From assembly GCF_900110075.1 (NCBI RefSeq), contig NZ_FOCJ01000008.1, positions 124,001-188,000 on the forward strand: a stretch of DNA of 64,000 nt, in the 5' to 3' direction. Shown here in pieces: positions 52,970-61,584 of this stretch; within the stretch, counting starts at the first letter, position 1, and the number at the start of each line of letters is the position of its first letter. Made by a program: the position numbers and the translations under genes. Source of the stretch: Paenibacillus sp. OV219. GTDB lineage: Bacteria > Bacillota > Bacilli > Paenibacillales > Paenibacillaceae. Under the pieces are notes generated by a model. That model searched no databases, was not told the DNA's origin, and saw only the letters and a program-made list of their open reading frames with translations.

Positions 52970-54097
52970 TTAGTTAAAGGCTTTGCCAGTCGAAGATGGC
53001 GCAGTATTATCGAAGCCTGTTCGCTCGGCAATCGTTGCCAGGTTGAGCTTCGTATCGACCAAGAGCTTCTTGACCAGATTCAGCTTGACCGCGAGAATTT
53101 CGTCATGCGGCGTTCGTCCAAGCGATTTCTGGAATCGGCTGTCCAGTACGCGGCGTGATACCGAGAAGTGATCAAGGAGTTGCTGCACTTGAATGTCTTC
53201 GTGAGCGTGATCACGGATGAAGCGAATGACATCGGATACCATTTTGTCTTCAACGGCAAGTACGTTGGAGGACAGCCTGACTTGAATGCTGGTAGGCTCG
53301 ATCAAGTGGATCCGTTCTTCAATGGACTCGCCCGCCATCATGCGATCCAGCAGCTGCGCAGCTATATATCCGGTCTTGAGTGCGTTCGTCTGGATGCTAG
53401 ACAGAGGCGGGTTGGAAAGCTCGCACAGCAATTCGTCATTATCGACGCCAATAACGGCTGCTTCATCAGGCACGGCAACGCCGACATATCGGCATGCTTC
53501 CAGAAGCTGCTGGCCGCGAATATCATAGCACGCCATAATTCCGATCGGTTTAGGCAGCTCCTTCAGCCAGCGGATCAGCTCTTCGCTGCTGGAATGCCAT
53601 GACTCTTCATGCGCCGCGTCCGCAGGCTCGAAGAATAGGCAATCGTAGCCTTGCGACCGCAAATATGCCTGATAGGCTTCGCCCCGCAGAATCGACCATT
53701 GGAAGCGGGGGTCGCCGTAGAAAGCGAAATGCTTGAAGCCGCGCTCCACGAAATGCTCAGCCGCCATCGCTGCGATGGACTGATCGTTCGTTTCCACACA
53801 AGGCAAGGTAGGAATTCTTCTGGATGCGCTGACGTCAATAGCGGGCAGCCCCTTCTCCCGGATGAACCTCGCCGTCTGCTCATTCTCAATCCGCGCAATA
53901 ATACCGTCCCCGTTCCAATGGTCCAGCCACGCGAAATTGTTACTGCCTCTGCTATATTCTCCTAACGTGACGGACCAAGATGATGCATGTTCACGAAGGT
54001 AGTTTTTGATCCCGTTTAACAGTCCGCGCGCATACTCGTTAGAGGTTTCGATGAGCAGCGCGACCTGTTTGCGCCTCGGTGATGTGAATAAACTCAT
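52970..54097 (-). CDS. LacI-like/AraC regulator (XylR type) with short C-terminus
   Basis: About 375 residues from the ATG at 54097 behind AGGGGATCTA; the frame is open 16 codons further. The first about 275 residues are a periplasmic-binding-protein-like sugar sensor, and the last about 100 are an AraC DNA-binding domain, the XylR architecture. The first helix-turn-helix (IQVQQLLDHFSVSRRVLDSRF) is complete. The second breaks off after IAERTGFD and ends NTAPSSTGKAFN, about 25 residues short, directly at the terminator. It may be truncated or have a shifted end. It likely controls the sulfatase/FGE or the Gfo/Idh genes on either side. Confidence 0.8.
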   Translation of the reverse strand: MSLFTSPRRKQVALLIETSNEYARGLLNGIKNYLREHASSWSVTLGEYSRGSNNFAWLDHWNGDGIIARIENEQTARFIREKGLPAIDVSASRRIPTLPCVETNDQSIAAMAAEHFVERGFKHFAFYGDPRFQWSILRGEAYQAYLRSQGYDCLFFEPADAAHEESWHSSSEELIRWLKELPKPIGIMACYDIRGQQLLEACRYVGVAVPDEAAVIGVDNDELLCELSNPPLSSIQTNALKTGYIAAQLLDRMMAGESIEERIHLIEPTSIQVRLSSNVLAVEDKMVSDVIRFIRDHAHEDIQVQQLLDHFSVSRRVLDSRFQKSLGRTPHDEILAVKLNLVKKLLVDTKLNLATIAERTGFDNTAPSSTGKAFN

Positions 54098-54237
54098 TAG
54101 ATCCCCTCCATTTCGACATATTTCCCAATAGTAACGCCTAATCATGTTACTTATTATACAATACTCGCGTAAAAAATCTCATTTTTATAAAAAATAATTG
54201 CATCGACTTCCTCTGCCACTCGGTTTAAAGTTAGTTT

Positions 54238-54251
54238 TGTTAGCGCTTTAG
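54238..54251 (+). promoter_or_regulatory. Possible CcpA (cre) or regulator site
   Basis: TGTTAGCGCTTTAG, centred on the AGCGCT core, matches the cre pattern at all but the last two positions and lies about 26 bases before the Gfo/Idh start. An alternative is a site of the neighbouring XylR-type regulator. Evidence is the motif alone. Confidence 0.4.
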
Positions 54252-54277
54252 CAAGCACTTATTAGGAGGATGCTCAA

Positions 54278-55384
54278 ATGCAGCAAAAAGTACGTGTGGC
54301 TATTATCGGACTAGGCTTTGGAGCAGAATTTATACCCATTTATCAAAATCATCCGCATGCTGAGATGTATGCGATCTGCCAACGATCAGAAGACAGCTTG
54401 AACCAAATTGGCGATCATTTCGGCATTAGCGCCAGATATACGAGCTTCGAGCAATTGTTGAAGGACGATCAGGTCGACGCTGTACACATTAACACGCCGA
54501 TCCCGAACCACGCTGAACTGAGCATTGCCGCGCTTAAAGCAGGCAAGCATGTTGCTTGTACCGTTCCGATGGCTACGACGGTGGAGGAATGCCGCCAGAT
54601 CGTGGAAGCGCAAGAGCAATCCGGGAAAAACTATATGATGATGGAAACTTGTGTGTTTACACGTGAATTTTTGTATGTGAAGGAACTGCGCGATTCGGGC
54701 AAGCTTGGCCGCATTCAGTTCTTGCGCGGGGCGCACCATCAGGAAATGGCGGGGTGGCCTGGTTATTGGGAAGGTCTTCCGCCGATGCATTATGCGACGC
54801 ACGCCGTAAGTCCGCTTCTGGCGCTGGCTGGTCAAGAAGCCGACTTCGTATCCTGTCAAGGCTCAGGCCGCATCGCTGACAACCTCGCTGAGAAGTACGG
54901 TTCTCCGTTCGCTGTTGAATCCGCTTTATTCCGCTTGCGTAATTCGGAATTGGCGATGGAAGTAAGCCGCTCCTTGTTCGCAACGTCGCGTGAATATGTA
55001 GAAAGCTTCGATATTTATGCGGAGAAAATGAGCTTCGAATGGCAGCAGCTGGAAGGTGAAGCTCCAGTCGTATTTACTGGCGAACAGGCGGAGCGGGTGA
55101 ACGTGCCGGATTATGCCCATTTGCTACCAGAAGGCATCCGAAAGTATACTACGGAAGGTGTCTATGACGCATCCGAGAACGTGCACTTATCCTTCAAGCA
55201 GGGCAGCGGCCACGGCGGTTCCCATCCGCATTTGGCACATGAATTTATTATGAGTATTGTGGAGCAGCGTCCTGCTTTTCCAGATGTATATACATCGGCT
55301 AACTGGACCTGTGCGGGGATCTGTGCACATGAATCCGCGATGCAAGGCGGCGAGCTGGTGAAGCTTCCGCAATTCCGCAAATAG
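54278..55384 (+). CDS. Gfo/Idh/MocA-family oxidoreductase
   Basis: A 368-residue NAD(P)-dependent oxidoreductase. Rossmann GLGFGAEFIP at residues about 12-21, HINTPIPNHAELS, GKHVACTVPMA (a variant of the usual EKP motif: the Glu-Lys-Pro becomes TVP) and a C-terminal mixed domain. The missing Lys of EKP is seen in some members that no longer use the usual catalysis. TTAGGAGG before the ATG. It is followed 18 bp later by a PmoA gene and then a hydroxyacid dehydrogenase gene, so the trio should work on one compound. Confidence 0.82.
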   Translation: MQQKVRVAIIGLGFGAEFIPIYQNHPHAEMYAICQRSEDSLNQIGDHFGISARYTSFEQLLKDDQVDAVHINTPIPNHAELSIAALKAGKHVACTVPMATTVEECRQIVEAQEQSGKNYMMMETCVFTREFLYVKELRDSGKLGRIQFLRGAHHQEMAGWPGYWEGLPPMHYATHAVSPLLALAGQEADFVSCQGSGRIADNLAEKYGSPFAVESALFRLRNSELAMEVSRSLFATSREYVESFDIYAEKMSFEWQQLEGEAPVVFTGEQAERVNVPDYAHLLPEGIRKYTTEGVYDASENVHLSFKQGSGHGGSHPHLAHEFIMSIVEQRPAFPDVYTSANWTCAGICAHESAMQGGELVKLPQFRK

Positions 55385-55402
55385 GAGAAGGGGGAAAAGA
55401 AG

Positions 55403-56242
55403 ATGCAGCCATCCTTTTTAAGAGTGGAGAGTACGGAGTCGTGCATCCGAATCTTTCGCAGCGCTCAGTCCGAGCCGATCGTGGAGCAGCACGCAGAGCC
55501 AGGTAAGAGACCCTATATTCATCCGGTCGTTGCTCCAGATGGAGGCGGCGTACTGACGGAAAATGTGCCTCCTCATCATCCTTGGCAGCACGGAATTTAT
55601 GTGGGGCTGAACGATGTGAATGGGGTCGGATTCTGGGAAGAAGGGCTTCGGAATAAGCCTACGGACGGCAGCTTTAATCCGTTGCGTCTTCAAGCGGTCA
55701 TTGTCGAGACGAACTATGCGGCTTGGGAAGTAGAGACAGAGTGGCTCGATCCGAATGGACAGCCGATGCTGATTGAGACTCAAGGCTGGCGTCTTACCGA
55801 TCACGGAGAACGCTACGAGCTGGACCTGGTCTGGTCTTTAAAGGCGGTAACTGCGATTACTTTCGGACAATACACCTATGGCGGCTTGTTCCTCAGAATG
55901 CCTTATCGTGAAGAGTTCGGGGGTCAAGCGATCAATAGTGAAGGCCAGATTAATGGGGAAGCAGAAGGGCAGCGCGCTCGCTGGGTCGCTTGCTGCTTGC
56001 CGATCGAAGGCAGGTCGGATGAAGCGGGTATCGCTTATATGGATCACCCCGGCAACGCTGAGCATCCGGTTCCTTGGCGCGTCGATAATCAACTCGGTAT
56101 CTCGCCGAGCCGCTGCATCTCTGGCGCTTGGCAGCTTGGTGTTGGTGAAGTGAGCACCTCGAAGTACCGCGTTCTCGTCTTCTGCGGAAGCACGAATCCA
56201 GATGTTGTGAATGCAAGCTGGCAATCATTCGCTAGTCTTTAA
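55403..56242 (+). CDS. PmoA-family (DUF6807) protein
   Basis: A 279-residue beta-rich protein with ILPPHHPWQHGIYVGLNDVNGVGFWEE (HHPHHRG-like motif), GLFLRMPYR and MDHPGN, the pattern annotated as PmoA or DUF6807. The name is historical; there is no link to methane oxidation. Such genes are common in Paenibacillus and Bacteroidetes sugar loci next to Gfo/Idh oxidoreductases. They may be lyases or sugar-modifying enzymes. GGAGAAGGGGG upstream of the ATG. Function not known. Confidence 0.75.
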   Translation: MQPSFLRVESTESCIRIFRSAQSEPIVEQHAEPGKRPYIHPVVAPDGGGVLTENVPPHHPWQHGIYVGLNDVNGVGFWEEGLRNKPTDGSFNPLRLQAVIVETNYAAWEVETEWLDPNGQPMLIETQGWRLTDHGERYELDLVWSLKAVTAITFGQYTYGGLFLRMPYREEFGGQAINSEGQINGEAEGQRARWVACCLPIEGRSDEAGIAYMDHPGNAEHPVPWRVDNQLGISPSRCISGAWQLGVGEVSTSKYRVLVFCGSTNPDVVNASWQSFASL

Positions 56243-56259
56243 GGAGGGAACTACAGAAG

Positions 56260-57276
56260 ATGAGAACGGTCATTGTTGTAAGTCCTGCGTTCGAAATCGT
56301 ATGGCCATGGACAGCGGATCGCTTCCACAGCCTCTTTGCGGCGCAAGGTGCAGCGGAGTTTACGCGGTTGGAGCGAGGGGAAACGCGCACGCTGGACCAG
56401 CTTATCGAAGAGCCGGGCAGCGTTACGAGATTAGTTACCTTGATGGGCCCCATTACGGCCGAAGGTATGCGTGCCTTCAGCAGCCTGCAAGAAGCGGTCA
56501 TTATAACACAGCCATATGACCGCACAATTCCAGAAGACCTGCAGCAAGTTTTAGAAGATGCTGGGGTGAAGCTGTACCGCCATAATAGCGAAGGGTATTG
56601 GGGACAGTCCGTATCCGAGTTCGGTCTTGCCTTAACGCTATGCGGCTTGCGGCGTATTCCGCAAACCCACCACGAGATTATGACAAGCTTGCAGCCTTGG
56701 GATTATGATCCGATTGGCGATAATCCAAAGCGCAGAGGGCATCAATTCGGGGATAACCCTGGCTTTACGAGCGGAACGGTCGAAGGCAAGCGTATTCGTA
56801 TCGTAGGAGCTGGCAATATCGCCTCCAGATACGCAAGCTTCGTCAATATGCTCGGTGCTGACGTTGCGGCGTGGGACCCGTTCGCTCCGGAGCCTAACTT
56901 CCACCGTACGGGAGCACGAAAGGAATGGCATCTGGATCGGCTCGTTCAAGATGCGGAAATTTTCGCGCCGATGGTGCCATTGACACCGCAAACGCAAGGC
57001 CTTGTTACGGCTGAGCACATCTATGCGCTGCCGAAAGGCTGTTTAGTCGTATTGGTGACGCGCGCTGACGTCTGCGATATGAAAGCGATTCGGGAACGCG
57101 TACTGAAGGACGAAATCAGCCTCGCTGCAGACGTATTTGATATTGAGCCTCTGCCGCTTTCAGACGAACTTCTTGGTAGACACAATGTCGTGCATACGCC
57201 GCATAATGCGGGTCGCACGATTCAATCGTGTGAGCGTTGGGCAGAACTGTTATTCCAGCAATTCTTGCCGGTATAA
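56260..57276 (+). CDS. D-isomer-specific 2-hydroxyacid dehydrogenase
   Basis: A 338-residue dehydrogenase with an N-terminal catalytic domain, a nucleotide-binding loop in GAGNIASRYASF, an Arg in the VTRADV segment, Glu in DVFDIEPL and the catalytic His in VVHTPHNAG. These are the Arg, Glu and His residues of the family. It reduces a 2-keto acid or oxidises a 2-hydroxy acid with NAD(H). It ends the operon with the Gfo/Idh and PmoA genes. GGAGGG before the ATG. Confidence 0.88.
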   Translation: MRTVIVVSPAFEIVWPWTADRFHSLFAAQGAAEFTRLERGETRTLDQLIEEPGSVTRLVTLMGPITAEGMRAFSSLQEAVIITQPYDRTIPEDLQQVLEDAGVKLYRHNSEGYWGQSVSEFGLALTLCGLRRIPQTHHEIMTSLQPWDYDPIGDNPKRRGHQFGDNPGFTSGTVEGKRIRIVGAGNIASRYASFVNMLGADVAAWDPFAPEPNFHRTGARKEWHLDRLVQDAEIFAPMVPLTPQTQGLVTAEHIYALPKGCLVVLVTRADVCDMKAIRERVLKDEISLAADVFDIEPLPLSDELLGRHNVVHTPHNAGRTIQSCERWAELLFQQFLPV

Positions 57277-57286
57277 GCGGTATCCT

Positions 57287-57317
57287 ATTGGCTTCCCTAC
57301 TCAAGCGGGAAGCCAAT
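57287..57317 (+). terminator. Terminator-like hairpin
   Basis: ATTGGCTTCCC pairs perfectly with GGGAAGCCAAT around a 9-base loop. The following bases are GGTTTACTG, so the T-run is poor. A second hairpin at 57429-57456, AGCCTTC / GAAGGCT followed by TCTTTTT, completes termination of plus-strand transcripts. The gap to 57472 otherwise holds nothing. Confidence 0.65.
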
Positions 57318-57471
57318 GGTTTACTGCAGCGGTCAACCGTCAGCGTTCAGCAGCTGCAAGCGGCAAGCGACTATCAGAGGTCGAATTGGTCGGTATATTA
57401 ATAAGCAGTGACCTATGGTCACCTAGGGAGCCTTCCCGACGAAGGCTTCTTTTTCATCTTCCGGCGCACTC

Positions 57472-58335
57472 CTACGACGAGTACTGCTTGCGGAACCGAA
57501 GAGGCGAGACGCCGGCATACTGCTTGAAGCAGCTGGAGAAGTAAGGCGCGTACTGGAAGCCGACATGCTCGGCGATTTGTGCAATCGACCATTCCGTCTT
57601 GAGAAGCAGCAGCTTGGCTTGCTCTAGCCGGTATTCGTGCAGGTACTCCATCGGCGTGCAGCGGTAGATCTCTTTCATGCATCGCACAACATAGTTCGGG
57701 TGAAAATGAAGTGCAGCCGCAAGGCTCTCGTTCGTCAACTCTGTCTGGTAATACTGCCGCAGGAACGCCTCCGTCTTCTCCGCAAGCTTCAAGGCAGGGG
57801 AATTGCTCTTCCCGCTATTGCTCTCCTCCAGCACATGCAGCAGTTCCATGAAGAGCTGCTGCTCATTCCAGAACGCTTCGGAGCGGAGCCCGCCAGCCGA
57901 GGCAAGCAGCTTCTGCAAATGCCGCTCAGCCATCTCGAACTGCGGCGGCGAGGCGTACTGCCGAATCCGAATCATATAAGGGTTACTCCAAGCGTTGCGC
58001 ACCGGATGGACAGAGTCTTGAGGAGTATCCGCCACATGATAGGTTCCTGTGAAATCAAAATGAGTCCAATAGAAAATCGTTTCTTCCTCACACGGTCTGA
58101 CCGAATAATGATAGCGGTCCGGAAGCAGCAGCAGCGTCTGTCCCTTTGTTAACGACCATTCTTGATCGTCTTCGCCAATATAGAGCGTCCCTTTCACAAC
58201 CCATAATAAATCGAACAGCCCGATGTTCTTCCGGCTCGGATGCTGCTCTCCCGGCTGCAAGGTCGTTAACCCGGTTGTAATGTAATACGGAACGGGAGGA
58301 ATCTCCATTATCACGAATGTCTGCTGCTGGTTCAT
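57472..58335 (-). CDS. AraC-family regulator of the GH127 gene
   Basis: About 287 residues from the ATG at 58335 behind AGGGATGTGCAC; a GTG lies two codons earlier. N-terminal cupin (GEQHPSRKNIGLFDLLWVVKGTLYIGEDD) and C-terminal double helix-turn-helix (LTNESLAAALHFHPNYVVRCMK and IAQIAEHVGFQYAPYFSSCFKQYAG). It is divergent from the GH127 gene across 151 bp that contain two AAAAGTCA repeats 11 bp apart. It probably activates that glycosidase in response to arabinose-containing ligands. Confidence 0.87.
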   Translation of the reverse strand: MNQQQTFVIMEIPPVPYYITTGLTTLQPGEQHPSRKNIGLFDLLWVVKGTLYIGEDDQEWSLTKGQTLLLLPDRYHYSVRPCEEETIFYWTHFDFTGTYHVADTPQDSVHPVRNAWSNPYMIRIRQYASPPQFEMAERHLQKLLASAGGLRSEAFWNEQQLFMELLHVLEESNSGKSNSPALKLAEKTEAFLRQYYQTELTNESLAAALHFHPNYVVRCMKEIYRCTPMEYLHEYRLEQAKLLLLKTEWSIAQIAEHVGFQYAPYFSSCFKQYAGVSPLRFRKQYSS

Positions 58336-58443
58336 GTGCACATCCCTGCTCTCGAAATGAGTGTCATATTTTATAAAAAATGTGTTGGTCTTATTCGTAG
58401 TTTCCCGTTATTTATAACGATAAACTGGATAACAAGAATAGTC

Positions 58444-58462
58444 AAAAGTCATATAAAAGTCA
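58444..58462 (+). promoter_or_regulatory. Direct repeat AAAAGTCA, candidate AraC sites
   Basis: AAAAGTCA at 58444-58451 and again at 58455-58462, 11 bp apart, so the two lie on the same face of the helix. Position just upstream of the GH127 start fits AraC-type activation. A -10 box was not clearly identified. Confidence 0.45.
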
Positions 58463-58486
58463 CTCGAATTCCAGGAGGGAATACAG

Positions 58487-60460
58487 ATGGGAGCACCACA
58501 AGTAAGGATCAGCGATAGATTTTGGGATTCGTACATAGAGCTTGTCAGGAAGACGGTCATTCCCTATCAATGGGAAGCGCTGAATGATCGAATTGCGGAT
58601 GCCGAACCGAGTTATGCGATCCGTAATTTCCGCATTGCGGCAGGACTGGAAGAGGGCGAATATGGCGGTATGGTCTTTCAAGACAGCGATGTGGCGAAAT
58701 GGCTTGAGGCGGTAGGCTACTCGCTTGCGAATCATCCAGATGCAGCATTGGAACGAACAGCGGATGAGGTTATTGACCTGATTGCATTGGCTCAGCATGA
58801 TGATGGCTACTTGAATACCTATTTTACGGTAAAAGCTCCCGGAGAGCGGTGGACGAATCTCTATGAAGCGCATGAACTCTACTGTGCGGGTCATATGATA
58901 GAGGCTGCTGTCGCTTATTATGATGCAACGGGGAAGAGGAAGCTGCTCGAAGTTATGTGCCGATTCGCTGATTATATTGACCTCGTATTTGGCAGCGAGC
59001 CCGGCAAGCTTCGCGGCTATGACGGACACCAAGAGATTGAGCTTGCGCTGGTCAAGCTTCACAAGGCAACGGGAGAAGAACGATATCTGGAGCTGGCGAA
59101 GTATTTCATCGATGAGCGGGGAGCGGAGCCGAACTTCTTCACTGAGGAATGCAGGCAAAGTGAAGGGGTTAGTATTTGGACAAAGCAGAAGCTGCCGGTC
59201 CCTTCTACTAATCAATTGGCGTACCTGCAAGCGCATCGTCCGGTTCGCGAACAGGATACGGCAGTTGGTCACTCGGTCCGAGCTGTCTATATGTATGCGG
59301 CTATGGCGGATCTAGCAAGGCTTACGGGGGATACGAGCTTGCTGGATGCATGTCGCCGGCTATGGGCGAATACGACGAAGAAGCAGATGTACATTACGGG
59401 CGGAATCGGCTCAACGCATCACGGTGAGGCGTTTACGTTCGATTACGATCTTCCGAACGACACCATATACGCGGAAACCTGCGCTTCCATCGGGTTGATC
59501 TTCTTTGCTCAGCGCATGCTGCAGCAGGAGGTGAAGGGCGACTATGCGGACGTGCTGGAGCGGGCGCTCTACAATAACGTGATCGGGAGCATGTCGCAGG
59601 ACGGCAAGCGTTACTTCTACGTTAATCCGCTGGAGGTGTGGCCGAAGGCTTCACAGTTAAATCCCGGACGTCATCATGTAAAGGCTGTACGGCAGAAATG
59701 GTTCGGCTGCTCCTGCTGTCCGCCGAATGTAGCTCGGCTGCTCAGCTCCTTGAACGAGTACATCTACACAACGTCTACAGAGGACAATATCATTCATACG
59801 CATCTCTTTATCGGCAGCGAAGCTAGCTTTACATTGGCGGCGGGAAAGGTGGCGTTTGTTCAGCAATCGAACCTTCCATGGGAAGGCCAAGTGTCGATCG
59901 AGCTAACCGAAGCGCCGAAGGAGGCGTTCACGCTTGCGCTAAGAATACCGTCTTGGAGCCGCGGGAAGGCTGCATTAACAATTAACGGAAAATCTTCGGA
60001 ATATGAAGTGGAGAATGGGTATGCTGTCGTATGTCGTGTATGGTCGCAGGGTGATGTCGTTGTGTGGGAGCCTGAACTGAAGGCACAGCTGACTGTTGCT
60101 CATCCGGAAATTCGAGCGAATGCGGGCAAAGCCGCTATTGAGAGAGGGCCTCTTGTCTATTGCTTGGAGGAAGTCGATAACGGCAATGCCCTCTCAGCCT
60201 TGACCATTCGAACGGAGATGGAACTCCAGTCCAACTACGACACTAGCTTGCTTGGAGGGGCGGTAACGATTACAGCGGAAGGCCAATCGGACAACAGAAA
60301 TTCATGGCAGGAGGATACACCGTACCGCCCGTTAGAAAATAATGAGCAGTCACCAAGCGTTCTCCTTAAAGCGGTACCATATTACTTGTGGGGAAATCGT
60401 CAGCAGGGAGAAATGACCGTATGGACTCGGACTGCTTCCGCGGGGAGCATAGATAAATAA
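58487..60460 (+). CDS. GH127 beta-L-arabinofuranosidase
   Basis: A 657-residue glycosidase of family GH127 (DUF1680), which removes beta-1,2-linked L-arabinofuranose, as found on plant extensin side chains. The zinc-thiolate catalytic set is visible: E330 and C332 in AETCASIG, and C410 with C411 in GCSCCPPN. These correspond to E338, C340, C417 and C418 of the Bifidobacterium enzyme HypBA1. GGAGGG before the ATG. No signal peptide, so it acts on imported oligosaccharides. The AraC gene is divergent. Confidence 0.92.
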   Translation: MGAPQVRISDRFWDSYIELVRKTVIPYQWEALNDRIADAEPSYAIRNFRIAAGLEEGEYGGMVFQDSDVAKWLEAVGYSLANHPDAALERTADEVIDLIALAQHDDGYLNTYFTVKAPGERWTNLYEAHELYCAGHMIEAAVAYYDATGKRKLLEVMCRFADYIDLVFGSEPGKLRGYDGHQEIELALVKLHKATGEERYLELAKYFIDERGAEPNFFTEECRQSEGVSIWTKQKLPVPSTNQLAYLQAHRPVREQDTAVGHSVRAVYMYAAMADLARLTGDTSLLDACRRLWANTTKKQMYITGGIGSTHHGEAFTFDYDLPNDTIYAETCASIGLIFFAQRMLQQEVKGDYADVLERALYNNVIGSMSQDGKRYFYVNPLEVWPKASQLNPGRHHVKAVRQKWFGCSCCPPNVARLLSSLNEYIYTTSTEDNIIHTHLFIGSEASFTLAAGKVAFVQQSNLPWEGQVSIELTEAPKEAFTLALRIPSWSRGKAALTINGKSSEYEVENGYAVVCRVWSQGDVVVWEPELKAQLTVAHPEIRANAGKAAIERGPLVYCLEEVDNGNALSALTIRTEMELQSNYDTSLLGGAVTITAEGQSDNRNSWQEDTPYRPLENNEQSPSVLLKAVPYYLWGNRQQGEMTVWTRTASAGSIDK

Positions 60461-60464
60461 ACAA

Positions 60465-60497
60465 ACAAGCCCAACACATCGGAGTGCCTGGGCTTGT
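60465..60497. terminator. Terminator between converging genes
   Basis: ACAAGCCCA pairs with TGGGCTTGT, with CCTTTTC after it. It lies between the GH127 gene and the minus-strand MerR-GGDEF gene. Confidence 0.75.
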
Positions 60498-60515
60498 CCT
60501 TTTCAAAGCTGCTTC

Positions 60516-61403
60516 CTACGCACGATAGGATTCAATCGCGATGGAGTTCGGACCGTTGTCTCTCGCACGGCTAAGCGATTCAATGGAATCCTCGACCATT
60601 TGGCGAATAGCAGGCAGCTGGATATGACCTACGAGTCCGCCGATGTAGCAGCCCATTTGCTTCTTGCATCCGATGCTGGAGAAGTCGAACCGCTTGATTT
60701 CATCAATGATAGACTGCGCGGTTTGAACACACAATTGCTCTTCGGCTTTGGCAATGACGAGGAACTCGTCGCCGTGAGCACGGCCGATAGCGGCCCCGGA
60801 CAAGTAGCGCTGGACATTCGATTCAATTACTTGATAGAAAGCGACAATGACTTTGTCCCCTACCTCGAAGCCGTAATCGTCGTTGACTTGTTTAAAATGA
60901 CTAATATCGAGGCGGAACACACTAATCTGATCCTGTGCGGAGCACGAGTCGACGATGCTAGAAGCTGCATCAAGGAACGTTTCGAAATTTGGGATGTTCT
61001 TCTTGATTTCATGAACGCCTGCCTGCTCAAGGAGCAATAAATCTACTTTTTTATCCATTTCAAACCCTTCCTTCTCGATGAAGTGGATGAGGCGGTCAAT
61101 TGCGACTTTCTTCTGAATTTGCACATTTAACGCGGAGTGAATTTCGACACGCTTACGGATCAGCTGTTGGATGATTCGGAAGCCATCCGTAGGACCGCTC
61201 AGAAGCTCTTTTATTTCGGATAATGAAAAATCAAGATTTTTAAGAATGACAATCCAATTTAATAGATGCGCTTGGTTAGACTCATAAGAACGGTAGCCTG
61301 TCTCCGCATCAATTGCGGTAGGCTTCAGCAGCCCGATCTCGTCATAATGGCGAAGCATTTTGGCAGTTACGTTGTTCATTGCAGCGAATTCGCTAATTTT
61401 CAA
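60516..61403 (-). CDS. MerR-type regulator fused to a GGDEF domain
   Basis: A 295-residue protein with two parts. Residues 1-70 are a MerR DNA-binding domain (ISEFAAMNNVTAKMLRHYDEIGLL, YRSYESNQAHLLNWI), followed by a long helix (about 75-118). Residues about 150-290 are a GGDEF-like domain: FRLDISHFKQVNDDYG with the metal Asp D166 and N174-D175, and the active-site loop IGRAHGDEF where the first Gly of GGDEF is His (H210). No RxxD inhibitory site precedes it. It starts at TTG behind GGAGG. It may link DNA binding directly to cyclic-di-GMP synthesis or sensing. Its own promoter has the MerR-type 19-bp spacer. Confidence 0.85.
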   Translation of the reverse strand: MKISEFAAMNNVTAKMLRHYDEIGLLKPTAIDAETGYRSYESNQAHLLNWIVILKNLDFSLSEIKELLSGPTDGFRIIQQLIRKRVEIHSALNVQIQKKVAIDRLIHFIEKEGFEMDKKVDLLLLEQAGVHEIKKNIPNFETFLDAASSIVDSCSAQDQISVFRLDISHFKQVNDDYGFEVGDKVIVAFYQVIESNVQRYLSGAAIGRAHGDEFLVIAKAEEQLCVQTAQSIIDEIKRFDFSSIGCKKQMGCYIGGLVGHIQLPAIRQMVEDSIESLSRARDNGPNSIAIESYRA

Positions 61404-61450
61404 GCAAGGCGCCTCCTCATGAAGTACTCCGGCCGGAATAACTTAACCTA

Positions 61451-61481
61451 AAGATAAACCTTCCCCTAATAGGAAAGTCAA
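61451..61481 (-). promoter_or_regulatory. MerR-type promoter with 19-bp spacer
   Basis: On the minus strand TTGACT (61476-61481) and TATCTT (61451-61456) are 19 bases apart instead of 17, the spacing that MerR regulators correct by DNA distortion. The spacer has a dyad, CTTTCC and GGGGAAGG. It lies about 50 bases upstream of the MerR-GGDEF start. Confidence 0.7.
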
Positions 61482-61584
61482 CGTTTTTATATGCTTATGT
61501 CGTTTTTTGTATGTTTACTTGGGAGGATAGGTCGACGTGAAACGCGAATAGGAGATAAATACCAAGAAATGGATGGTGATCAAC

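Noticed and set aside
57429..57456. Terminator of the minus-strand AraC gene.
   Set aside because: The T-run is on the plus strand, so it serves transcripts from the left; on the minus strand the stem is followed by CCTAGG.
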